Origin: Lujinxingia vulgaris
GTDB lineage: Bacteria > Myxococcota_A > Bradymonadia > Bradymonadales > Bradymonadaceae
Length of the DNA: 51,575 nt
Reading direction: 5' to 3'
Assembly (NCBI RefSeq): GCF_007997005.1
Contig: NZ_VOSL01000140.1
Location: 1 to 51,575, forward strand
The position numbers and the translations under genes are program-made. Of this stretch, positions 1-6,912 are shown piece after piece. The notes under the pieces are model-generated. The model was not told the DNA's origin and did not search any database. It worked only from the letters and a program-made list of their open reading frames with translations. How positions within the stretch are numbered: position 1 is the stretch's first letter; each line of letters starts with the position of its first letter.

Positions 1-123
1 AACGAAGGCGCCGAAGGCGGCGGCTGCGCGGTGGCCGGTGGCGCCGGCTCCACCGGCGCGCTGGTGCTGGCCGCGGCGATGAGCCTGATGCTGGTCAGCC
101 GCCGGCGCCGCCTCGCTATGTAA
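1..123 (+). CDS. C-terminal end of a secreted/surface protein with MYXO-CTERM-like sorting tail (partial)
   Basis: Only the last 40 codons lie in the window, ending in TAA at 121-123. They read as a Gly/Cys stretch (GGGCAVAGGAGSTG), then a hydrophobic segment (ALVLAAAMSLMLV) and a basic cluster (RRRRL) at the very end. This Gly-Cys / transmembrane helix / Arg-rich order is the signature of MYXO-CTERM-type sorting signals, which in Myxococcota mark exported proteins for processing and surface attachment at the conserved Cys. The body of the protein lies upstream of the window, so its function cannot be told. The next gene on this strand starts at 563. Confidence 0.75.
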   Translation, partial: NEGAEGGGCAVAGGAGSTGALVLAAAMSLMLVSRRRRLAM

Positions 124-170
124 AGCCAGAAAACCTCCAGGGGGATCCGCCTTTCGTGGGGGATCGGCGT

Positions 171-198
171 ACTTTTTTGCGATGATTCGCAAAAAAGT
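171..198. repeat. Perfect 11-bp inverted repeat
   Basis: The arms ACTTTTTTGCG (171-181) and CGCAAAAAAGT (188-198) are exact reverse complements around a 6-base spacer. It sits 48 bp after the stop of the first gene. The T-run is on the 5' arm and the A-run on the 3' arm, which is the reverse of an intrinsic terminator, so an end-of-transcript role is uncertain. It could be a protein-binding palindrome. The rest of 199-550 holds no convincing gene. Confidence 0.5.
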
Positions 199-562
199 GT
201 GGCACATGGCTGCGCGCTAAGTGCCTGAAAATGCTGTGAAAATGATCAGGCGCATCGCGCTCCCACCTGAACACCTCTACAAAACCTCTTTACTCGCCGC
301 GCCGCTTTGGGCATCGTCGGGGCACGTCGTACACATCGCATGCGCCAACGCGCATCTCTCTCCGCTCAAGAGCATCACTCAAGGGGGCGAAGTCTTCTGC
401 CGTACTCCCTGCCCTGAGGCCGCGTTGCGCGCGCCGCGATGTCTTCGACGTTTGACTCAAACAACCGCCGGCGGCCTTAACACGCCGGCACCGGGAGCGC
501 CGTAGGCCACTGGAAGTTGGTTGTCGTTGGCCCTGAATCCTGGCTCGACTCAGGAGGTAGGG

Positions 563-2479
563 ATGCAACATCACATGAAGGGATGGACGATCTGGATCGC
601 GCTTGTCGCCATGATGTCGATGGCCGCGAGCGGGTGCGGGGATACGCCGACCGACGACACGCCAGTGAACAACGCTGGCGAGGATGCGGGGGATGAGGAT
701 ACGGGCGACGAAGACGCCGGTGATCCGGGGGATACCGAGGATCCCGAAGATGTTGACGAGCCCGACGAGGATCCCGTCTGTGAGCCGAACGTCTGCGGCG
801 CTGACGCGTGCGGGATGGTCGACAACGGCTGTGGCGAGCAGATGGACTGCGGGGAGTGCGAGGAGGTCTGCGAGCCGACGGTGGCGGAGTGCCCGGCCAA
901 CAGCTGTGGTCTGATCGATAACGGGTGTGGGGAGTCGATGTTCTGTGGGGAGTGCAACTGTCTGGATGGGGTTCCTGCCGAGGAGACATGTGGTGTTTGC
1001 GGCCTGGGAGCGCGGGTTTGTGGTGAAGGGGAAAACGGTCCGGGAACGTGTGATGAGCCCGGCGTGCCTGGTCTTGTCGACGAAAACTGTCAGGCGATCC
1101 TTTACGTGAATCCGGCCGGTGCGGAGGGCAGTGGCGCGCCGGATTCGCCCCGGTCAAATCTTCAGTTGGCGCTCAACGACGCTGAGAGCCGTTTTCCTGC
1201 GATTGTGGTGGTCGCAGAGACCACCGAAGAGCAGGCGGTCACTGGCCCCATATTAATTCCAAATGGCGTTGTGGTGTTGGGGGGGTACCGCGCAGCGAAT
1301 TGGCAGCGTCAGCTTGAAGGTCGAACCCATATTATGACCCCGACGATGGCGGGAGATCTAGAAGGGCTTGTCGCCGCCAACATCACCTCCCCCACTGTGG
1401 TTGAAAACTTCAACGTTCGTACCGCGAATGCGACCACCCCGGGTGCCTCCACCATTGGCGTAAAGGTGCAAGACAGCTCAGAACTTACCTTGCGACGTGT
1501 TGATGCAATACCTGGGCAGCCGGCCGATGGCAGCCACGGGCAGCAGGGCGCGGCGGGCAATCCGGGGGGGCCTGGTGGAGATGGTTTAATATTTAACATC
1601 AGTGGAAATTGGACGAGCCATATGCCAAATGAGGGAAATGGAGATGGTTTCGCAAATCCTGAGTGTGTGGGTTTTGCACAAAATGGAAAAATTGGAGGGC
1701 GTGGTTACTTGCTGACTTCGCCGACGGCAACACCATTATTACCTACGGCTGGGACACCAAGTGGAGACTCACTTGGAGGGCAACCTGGAACGTCCTACTC
1801 ACGAGGCGGACGCGCAGGGCAGCCTGGTGCGACCTCCTCTGAGCATGGTTCTATGGGAGAGTCTGGTGAGGTGGGTGGGTATTTTGAAAATGGTCAATGG
1901 CGATCCACCGGGAATGGTCTAACCGGGGGCGATGGCGGACACGGCCAGGGTGGTGCCGGAGGAGGGGGGAGTTGGAAAGCCACATCTTCCAACGTCTATA
2001 CAGGGTCAGCAGGCGGGGGTGGTGGTTCTGCCGGATGCGGAGGAAAAGGTGGCGAGGGTGGTGGCGCCGGGGGAGCGAGTTTTGGTCTTGTGATCTTGAA
2101 CTCAACTATAGTCATTGACGAAGGTGATTTTGAAGGTAACGGAGGGGCTAATGGTGGCCATGGAGGTGCTGGAGGGTTGGGTGGTGAAGGTGGCGAGGGA
2201 GGCTTCGGCACAACAGAGTATTGTGTTGATTATGATGATTGTCATCCATTTCATAATTTTGGTGGGGGACGTGGTGGCAAAGGCGGCAACGGCGCCAATG
2301 GTGGTGCCGGCGGCGGCGGAGCTGGGGGGGATTCGTACGGCGCGTATTGTGCCGAGTCGACGCTCACTCTCGAAGGCGGCTTAAGCCTTGAGGCAGGTGC
2401 TGGCGGACTTGGAGGCGTCTCCACCGGCTACAGCGGTCCGGCCGGTCGCTCCATGGAAAGCTTCGGCTGCGACCTCTGA
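563..2479 (+). CDS. Gly-rich secreted lipoprotein with Cys repeats
   Basis: 638 residues. Start 563 was chosen because AGGAGG at 552-557 sits five bases upstream. A basic/hydrophobic signal (residues 5-24) ends in ASGC, giving lipid attachment at Cys25. An Asp/Glu/Thr-rich spacer follows (about 27-75). Next come two repeats of the type CGxxxCGxxDNGCGExxxCGEC and a short Cys knot. The middle (about 195-300) begins with an ILYVNPAGAEGSGAP segment, which resembles the start of right-handed beta-helix repeat proteins. The C-terminal half is very rich in GGxGG, like PE-PGRS or collagen-like surface proteins. It is probably anchored to the outer membrane and exposed. Function unknown. A strong terminator follows at 2520. 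Part of the Gly-rich region (about 1580-1900) is less GC-rich than the rest. Confidence 0.8.
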   Translation: MQHHMKGWTIWIALVAMMSMAASGCGDTPTDDTPVNNAGEDAGDEDTGDEDAGDPGDTEDPEDVDEPDEDPVCEPNVCGADACGMVDNGCGEQMDCGECEEVCEPTVAECPANSCGLIDNGCGESMFCGECNCLDGVPAEETCGVCGLGARVCGEGENGPGTCDEPGVPGLVDENCQAILYVNPAGAEGSGAPDSPRSNLQLALNDAESRFPAIVVVAETTEEQAVTGPILIPNGVVVLGGYRAANWQRQLEGRTHIMTPTMAGDLEGLVAANITSPTVVENFNVRTANATTPGASTIGVKVQDSSELTLRRVDAIPGQPADGSHGQQGAAGNPGGPGGDGLIFNISGNWTSHMPNEGNGDGFANPECVGFAQNGKIGGRGYLLTSPTATPLLPTAGTPSGDSLGGQPGTSYSRGGRAGQPGATSSEHGSMGESGEVGGYFENGQWRSTGNGLTGGDGGHGQGGAGGGGSWKATSSNVYTGSAGGGGGSAGCGGKGGEGGGAGGASFGLVILNSTIVIDEGDFEGNGGANGGHGGAGGLGGEGGEGGFGTTEYCVDYDDCHPFHNFGGGRGGKGGNGANGGAGGGGAGGDSYGAYCAESTLTLEGGLSLEAGAGGLGGVSTGYSGPAGRSMESFGCDL

Positions 2480-2519
2480 CGCCTTCTTGAGCGTCTAGAA
2501 TCCGCGCGCTGTGCGGCGA

Positions 2520-2552
2520 CCCCCGGGCATCCTGTGATGCCCGGGGGTTTTG
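2520..2552 (+). terminator. Intrinsic terminator of the Gly-rich lipoprotein gene
   Basis: A perfect 12-bp stem, CCCCCGGGCATC (2520-2531) and GATGCCCGGGGG (2536-2547), with loop CTGT, is followed by TTTTG. It lies 40 bp after the stop at 2479. The remaining stretch to 2769 shows only the ribosome-binding site of the next gene. Confidence 0.9.
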
Positions 2553-2769
2553 TGTTTCCGGGGCGTGGCCAGGGGCGATGCTTCAGGGGGAGCGCTGCAA
2601 GATGTTGAAAACGCTCAGAGATCGGGTGGTGCGCTTTTGCAACATCGTGATGCGTCATGTCTGAGGGGTGGGTTTGCTGTCCGCCGGGAGGGGTGTGTTT
2701 ACCTCTGAGGTGGGCCCGATGGTGGGCCGTGAATCGATGCTGAACGCGATGTTCGGATGGAGGAAAACG

Positions 2770-3639
2770 ATGGGTAAATGGACGACGATGATCAGGGCGT
2801 GTGCGGGGATTTCAGCCGCGGCGGTGATGGGATTGGCGGCGACGGCCAGCGCTCAGGATGCGGCGACGGAGGAGTCGGATCGGGGCTACCGGGTGTGGAC
2901 GGTGGCCGAGCTCGGCTTTAACTCGCCGGTCTACCACAAGATCCAGTTCGGGCGGGATGGCACCTACTTCGACTATGTGGAGGAGGGCGGCCAGGATGTG
3001 CTCTTCCCCTTCATGCGTCTGAGCGTGGAGGCGAAGTTCGGCGAGCGCCACAACGTGGTGTTTTTGTACCAACCCCTCGATATTCAGACCCAGGTGCTCA
3101 CCGAGCGTGAGGTGGTGGCCGACGGGGCGGTCTTTGCCGAGGAGACGCCGCTGAACCTGCGCTACGGGTTCTCGTTTTATCGGGCGAGCTACATGTTCGA
3201 TCTGATCACGTCAGAGCGCACCGAGCTTGGGGTGGGGGCGTCTTTGCAGATTCGCAACGCGACGATCAGCTTTGAGAGCGGCGACGGCACGCTGCGGCGG
3301 GTGCGTCGCGATGTGGGGCCGGTGCCGATCTTGAAGGTGCGCGGGCGCCACACCCTGGAGAATGGCGTGTGGTTCGGCGCCGAGATCGACGGCTTTTATG
3401 CGCCGGGCCAATGGGTCAATGGCAGCACCGACACCGAGGTGCTGGGCGCCATCCTCGACGCCAGCGTGCGCGCGGGCCTTGAGGTCACGCCGGAGCTCGA
3501 CGCCTTCTTGAATGTCCGCTACCTGGGCGGCGGCGCCGACGGGACCTCTTCCAATCAGGATGGTCCGAGTGATGGGTATACCAGGAACTGGCTCAACCTG
3601 GTGATCGTGAGCCTGGGCTTCAACTACAACCTCATCTGA
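2770..3639 (+). CDS. Predicted outer-membrane beta-barrel protein
   Basis: 289 residues from the ATG at 2770, which follows GGATGGAGGA (2757-2766); in-frame upstream ATGs lack a ribosome-binding site. A signal peptide (hydrophobic core AAAVMGLAATASA) is cleaved before QDAA. The mature part alternates polar and hydrophobic residues and is rich in Tyr/Phe, with repeated strand-like segments (LRYGFSFYRASYMF, ELGVGASLQIRNATISF, RAGLEVTPELDAFLNVRY). It ends VSLGFNYNLI, a typical hydrophobic C-terminal strand of outer-membrane barrels. No enzyme motif was seen. It stands alone between terminated units. A porin or structural barrel is likely; substrate unknown. Confidence 0.75.
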   Translation: MGKWTTMIRACAGISAAAVMGLAATASAQDAATEESDRGYRVWTVAELGFNSPVYHKIQFGRDGTYFDYVEEGGQDVLFPFMRLSVEAKFGERHNVVFLYQPLDIQTQVLTEREVVADGAVFAEETPLNLRYGFSFYRASYMFDLITSERTELGVGASLQIRNATISFESGDGTLRRVRRDVGPVPILKVRGRHTLENGVWFGAEIDGFYAPGQWVNGSTDTEVLGAILDASVRAGLEVTPELDAFLNVRYLGGGADGTSSNQDGPSDGYTRNWLNLVIVSLGFNYNLI

Positions 3640-3763
3640 GCCGGGTTGCCGCCGGGCGGCGGGTGTGCTCCTCTCGGGGTGTAAAAGGTTGAATAGTCGG
3701 CAGAGTGCGGCGTCTTAGAGACATCGGCCCCGACGATGGAACACCTGGCATGAGGAGTAAGCG

Positions 3764-4765
3764 ATGAGCGGCGTGCGCACCCGAGCGATGATGATGTTGA
3801 TGGCCACGGCTGTCGTGATGACGACGGCCTGTGATGACCGCGCGCGGCAGGAGGGCGAAGAGGGCAATGTGCAGTTCTTCTATCTGCCCGCTGATAACAG
3901 CACCGAGTTTGACCGCCCGCTGGCCGTGGGCAGCGGGATGTTGCTCTATCTGGAGGGCATCGACGATCGCCAGGTCGACCGGGTGGTGGAGATGAAGGTT
4001 GAGCCCGAGGGGATCTTCGAGGTGAGCGTCTCCCGGGAGTATCCGCACGCGGTGGTGCTTTCGGGGCAGAGCGCGGGTACGGCGCGCTTAAGCGTGGAGG
4101 TCGAGGGGGGCGGGGAGCGCTTCAGCGACGCGACGACCTTTAAGGTCGCCGATGTGGCGCGCGCCGAGCTTGCGCACATCTGCGGCTCGACGGCCAACGC
4201 GGCCTACCTGGTGGGCACGCCGGTGACGCTGGACTTTCGGCGCTACTCCTCCGGCGGGGATATGCTGGTGGGCTCCACGCGCTCCTGCGGGCTGGAGCTG
4301 AGCCCCGAAGAGGTCTCGGGGCGTGGGCGTTGTGATGAGGCGGGTTTTCACCTCTCACCCTTCACCCAGCCCGGAGCGGTGCTGGTGGAGTCGATGATTG
4401 CGCCCCACTCCGGGTCGCGCTCGGAGCTGGGCGTGCAGGTGATCACCCCGGACGTGCTCGACTTTGATACGGCCGAAGGCCGCCTGCGCGAGGGCCTCAC
4501 CGATGAGCTGGTGCTGCGCCCCATCACGCGTCCGCCTCACGGCGACATCTGGCCGGTGTGCAACAACCTCTGGATGAACGTCGAGGTGCTCACCCCGGAG
4601 ACCTGCCTGGGCCCCGATGGCAGCGTGAACTTTGATGTAGAGCCGTCTGACGAGAACACCGTCTCGCTCAAGGGTGAGGCTCCCGGGGTCTGCGAGATCT
4701 CGGTGATTTTGCCGCAGCTCAACGACTACGAGTGGATCTTCGACGCGGTGGTCGATCCCCGCTGA
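3764..4765 (+). CDS. Predicted lipoprotein of unknown function
   Basis: 333 residues; GAGGAGT lies about 6 bases before the ATG. The N-terminus MSGVRTRAMMMLMATAVVM followed by TTAC gives a lipobox with Cys23 and +2/+3 Asp-Asp. The rest has no transmembrane segment and looks like a beta-rich extracellular protein: there are short repeated VxxVVEMKVEPEG- and SVEVEGGGERF-type stretches suggestive of Ig-like or BIG2-like folds, and three to five conserved-looking cysteines (HICGS, RSCGLE, VCNNLW, ETCLG, GVCEIS) that may form disulfides. It is followed by an intrinsic terminator. No specific function was recognised. Confidence 0.75.
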   Translation: MSGVRTRAMMMLMATAVVMTTACDDRARQEGEEGNVQFFYLPADNSTEFDRPLAVGSGMLLYLEGIDDRQVDRVVEMKVEPEGIFEVSVSREYPHAVVLSGQSAGTARLSVEVEGGGERFSDATTFKVADVARAELAHICGSTANAAYLVGTPVTLDFRRYSSGGDMLVGSTRSCGLELSPEEVSGRGRCDEAGFHLSPFTQPGAVLVESMIAPHSGSRSELGVQVITPDVLDFDTAEGRLREGLTDELVLRPITRPPHGDIWPVCNNLWMNVEVLTPETCLGPDGSVNFDVEPSDENTVSLKGEAPGVCEISVILPQLNDYEWIFDAVVDPR

Positions 4766-4797
4766 GGTCGCATACCCCCGAGGATCGCCGACGATGA

Positions 4798-4826
4798 CGC
4801 TCCACCCGCAAGGGTGGGGCGTTTTT
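4798..4826 (+). terminator. Intrinsic terminator after the lipoprotein gene
   Basis: A ten-base-pair stem with one G-T pair, CGCTCCACCC (4798-4807) and GGGTGGGGCG (4812-4821), has a GCAA tetraloop and is followed by TTTTTC. It begins 33 bp after the stop at 4765. Confidence 0.9.
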
Positions 4827-4849
4827 CTGTTCAGGGAGGGACGTGCGGT

Positions 4850-4990
4850 CGCCTGGCACCCGAACGTCGCAAGAAGATCGAACGCCTGGCACCCGAACGT
4901 CGCCAGAAAATCGAGTGCCCGCAGAAGATCGAACGCCTGGCACCCGATCGTCTTGCGTCAGCAGAAGATCGAACGCCTGGCACCCGATCG
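4850..4990. repeat. Short minisatellite, four copies of a CGCCTGGCACCCGAWCG-centred unit
   Basis: The core CGCCTGGCACCCGAACG or CGCCTGGCACCCGATCG occurs at about 4850, 4883, 4933 and 4973, and AGAAGATCGAA precedes the later copies. Spacing is 33, 50 and 40 bp, so the array is imperfect. Reading frames across it are open by chance (Arg/Ser/Pro-rich) and are not treated as genes. Confidence 0.7.
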
Positions 4991-5011
4991 ACGTGGGCGG
5001 AACAAGAAACG

Positions 5012-5047
5012 AAAAAGCCCGCGACGCCGGGGTGGCGAGTCGCGAGC
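5012..5047 (-). terminator. Second (distal) terminator of the 5.1-5.5 kb minus-strand transcript
   Basis: On the minus strand, GCTCGCGAC (5047-5039) pairs with GTCGCGGGC (5025-5017), nine pairs including one G-T, and is followed by TTTTTCG. It lies 19 bp beyond the proximal terminator, so the two form a tandem pair. Confidence 0.8.
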
Positions 5048-5065
5048 TACGAAGGGGGGGCAGAT

Positions 5066-5130
5066 AAAAAAAGGCCCCGCGTGGATGCTCTCAGGTCTTC
5101 TCGGCCCGGCCGAGCCGAATCCACGCGGGG
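5066..5130 (-). terminator. Proximal terminator of the minus-strand non-coding transcript
   Basis: A perfect 12-bp stem, CCCCGCGTGGAT (5075-5086) and ATCCACGCGGGG (5119-5130), encloses a second near-palindrome TCGGCCCGGCCGA (5101-5113). On the minus strand it ends in CCTTTTTTT (5074-5066). This is a strong intrinsic terminator for a transcript coming from higher coordinates. Confidence 0.9.
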
Positions 5131-5248
5131 GCGGTGGTGTCAAGATACCACTAGCGTCGCGGCCACCAGCCGCTGAGCGTCTCTCTCGTAGACCCCATCA
5201 AGGGGTTTGCCTGGAGCGAGAGAAACGACGCCAGACCGTGGGGGCCTG

Positions 5249-5296
5249 CTAGCAGGACGCCACCTCACCAGCCGTATGGGTACAGTCACTACTCAC
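5249..5296 (-). CDS. 15-residue micro-ORF with near-maximal Shine-Dalgarno
   Basis: GTG start at 5296-5294, TAG at 5251-5249, product MSSDCTHTAGEVASC. Upstream, AAAAAGGAGGTGATCC (5313-5298) is an unusually long match to the anti-Shine-Dalgarno end of 16S rRNA (…GGATCACCTCCTTT), with ideal 7-base spacing. The stop codon lies inside the palindrome CCTGCTAGCAGG (5245-5256). This looks like a translated leader or regulatory peptide, or an RNA element that recruits ribosomes. The peptide has two Cys and one His. No homologue was recognised. Confidence 0.4.
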   Translation of the reverse strand: MSSDCTHTAGEVASC

Positions 5297-5461
5297 TGGA
5301 TCACCTCCTTTTTGCGGCACGTCGAATGCGCGATTTATCTCGATCGCGAACGCCGTTCCCGGGTGCCGGTCCCGGACCCGACGTCGGGGCGAGTTTTACT
5401 CACCGGCTCAAGGGGTTAGCTCGAACCCGAGACTCTCTGAGGAGCCTCGCCATCATCGAAG

Positions 5462-5490
5462 ACTATAACGCGCGGAGAGGGGGGTAATCA
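5462..5490 (-). promoter_or_regulatory. Putative promoter of the structured RNA
   Basis: On the minus strand, TATAGT (5467-5462) matches the sigma-70 -10 consensus well. The -35 position 17 bases upstream reads TGATTA (5490-5485), which is weak. The stretch from here to the next gene at 5606 shows nothing else. Confidence 0.4.
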
Positions 5491-5605
5491 TTCCGGGGGA
5501 GTGAAAAAACATGCACCGGGAGCGGAACGTTTCATTAGCGCTTAGGTCGCGGCGTCGCGTTGGGGCGCGCCGGCGCTGGCCGACGTGACGTTCTTGGGGC
5601 ATGTG

Positions 5606-6496
5606 TTAAGTGGTTGAAATATTTAGATAACTTGCGATTCCGTTGCCGGCATCTTCCAGATAATGCTCCAGGCGGAGGTCGGGTCGCGCCTCGGCGCGGC
5701 GATCGCGGGCGATGCGAAAGAGGGCGCCCAGGCGTCGGCGTATCACGCGTTCATGACCGCCGACGGCGCGCCAGAGGGTGGCGACCTCGGCCTCGCTCAG
5801 CGCGCGGGTCTCCCCGAGCGCCAGCGCCCCAAGCTCGAGCTCGCCCATCCGCGCGCGGTGCAGATGTTGAAGACGGAGATCGAGCGCGCGGGCCATGCGC
5901 CGCACCAGGTGTTTGCGCCCCTCGTCGACGACCAGGCCGAGCAGGCTGTGATCCTCAGCGCAGCTCACGACGCGCGCGCTCAGCGCGCGGGCCGGGCCGT
6001 CGCGGAGCTCAATGCCCTCCAGGGCGCGCGCGATGCGTGGATCGTCGGGGCGCAGAGGGCCGGGGATGCGCAGGATGTACTCTTTTTCGATGTGAAACTT
6101 CGGGTGGAGCAAGAGATGGGCGAGGTCGCCGTCGTCGGTCATGAGCATCAGGCCGGTGGTGTCGCGGTCGAGGCGCCCGACCGGGAAGGTGCCTGCCGGC
6201 AGCGCGTCGAGGGTGGGGCCCAGGCAGGGGGCACCCGAGGGAGAGGAGGTCGTCGAGACCACGCCTGTGGGCTTGTGGTGCATGAAGTAGCTCGACGGCG
6301 CGCGAGGTTGGAGCAGCTCCTGCTCAAAGAAGACGCGATCGTCGGCGTAGATCAGCGTCTCCGGCCAGGGCTGCGGCGACTCCCAGGGGGCGGGGCGCTC
6401 AATGCGCACCGCGTCGTGTTTGAGGCGGCGGTGGATTTCTCGGCGGGGCAGCCCGGTGCAGTCCGCAATAAACTTGTCGAGGCGACGGGGGATCAT
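5606..6496 (-). CDS. RsuA/RluB-family pseudouridine synthase
   Basis: 296 residues from the ATG at 6496. An N-terminal S4 RNA-binding domain (RRLDKFIADCTGLPRREIHRRL, residues 4-25, read in two parts RRLDKFIADCTG and LPRREIHRRL) is followed by the catalytic domain. The family motif GRLDRDTTGL places the catalytic Asp at 110. The later FHIEKEYILRIPG and HLVRRMARAL segments also fit. Such enzymes isomerise a specific uridine in 16S or 23S rRNA. Which target applies here cannot be told. No clear ribosome-binding site precedes 6496, so the true start could be up to 34 codons upstream. The C-terminal 40 residues are Arg-rich. Confidence 0.85.
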   Translation of the reverse strand: MIPRRLDKFIADCTGLPRREIHRRLKHDAVRIERPAPWESPQPWPETLIYADDRVFFEQELLQPRAPSSYFMHHKPTGVVSTTSSPSGAPCLGPTLDALPAGTFPVGRLDRDTTGLMLMTDDGDLAHLLLHPKFHIEKEYILRIPGPLRPDDPRIARALEGIELRDGPARALSARVVSCAEDHSLLGLVVDEGRKHLVRRMARALDLRLQHLHRARMGELELGALALGETRALSEAEVATLWRAVGGHERVIRRRLGALFRIARDRRAEARPDLRLEHYLEDAGNGIASYLNISTT

Positions 6497-6912
6497 GGGA
6501 GCCAGGAGGCGAAAGAGAGGAGCGGAGGATCGCGCAAAGGAAGCTTGTAGGCGGCGCAAGTTAAGCTTTAGCCTGAAGTTCTGGCAACAACCCCTCAAGG
6601 CGTTTGCAGCCGGGGAGCCACCTTTCAGCGTGCATTGATGCGCGTATTAAAAAAACAGGTCTCAGGAAATATGTAAAGTTTTGAATCGTTGTGTAAACTG
6701 AAAGCCCGGCCCCGAGCCGGCTGAGCACCATCGTATCCGATCGCATGAGAAGGGGCCGAGGATCGCCCCGACCTGCTCAGCCTTCTGCGCCGGCCCCCGT
6801 TCGACATCAGGGAAGTGAAAAGGCACCCCGAGGGGTGTCAGGGCCGCAGTGTGTCTGCGGCGCTGGTGGACCGCTCTGCGCGGTCGTAATGACCACGGTG
6901 AGGATGAACGAC
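6497..6912. other. Intergenic region between divergent genes
   Basis: It separates the minus-strand pseudouridine synthase from the plus-strand methyltransferase. Around 6640-6700 it is AT-richer (TTAAAAAAACAGG, AATATGTAAAG, TTGAATCG), as expected for promoters facing both ways. No gene or repeat was recognised. Confidence 0.5.

Larger units (their letters stand above)
5066..5458 (-). ncRNA. Predicted structured minus-strand RNA carrying a 15-codon ORF
   Basis: A roughly 390-nt transcript is inferred from a TATAGT -10 box (5467-5462) and two tandem terminators downstream. Between them several hairpins can be seen on the minus strand: GGGTT-CGAGCT-AACCC (within 5420-5440), GGTGAG-TAAAA-CTCGCC, GCGAT...ATCGC, CTCTCGT...CGAGAG with an inner CCCC-ATCAA-GGGG, and GTGGT...ACCAC. 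A tiny ORF with a perfect Shine-Dalgarno lies in the middle (5296-5249). No downstream gene shares the strand, so this is not a leader of a neighbouring gene. I looked for and did not find the hallmarks of RNase P RNA, tmRNA or SRP RNA. Class unknown. Confidence 0.55.

Noticed and set aside
5298-5313. 3' end of a 16S rRNA gene on the plus strand (GGATCACCTCCTTTTT)
   Set aside because: Upstream sequence lacks any other 16S feature. The match is explained as a Shine-Dalgarno on the minus strand.
5066-5458. RNase P RNA, tmRNA or SRP RNA
   Set aside because: The conserved core sequences of these RNAs (for example GAGGAAAGTCC, the tRNA-like CCA end, GGTCAGGTCCGGAAGGAAG) are not present on the strand.
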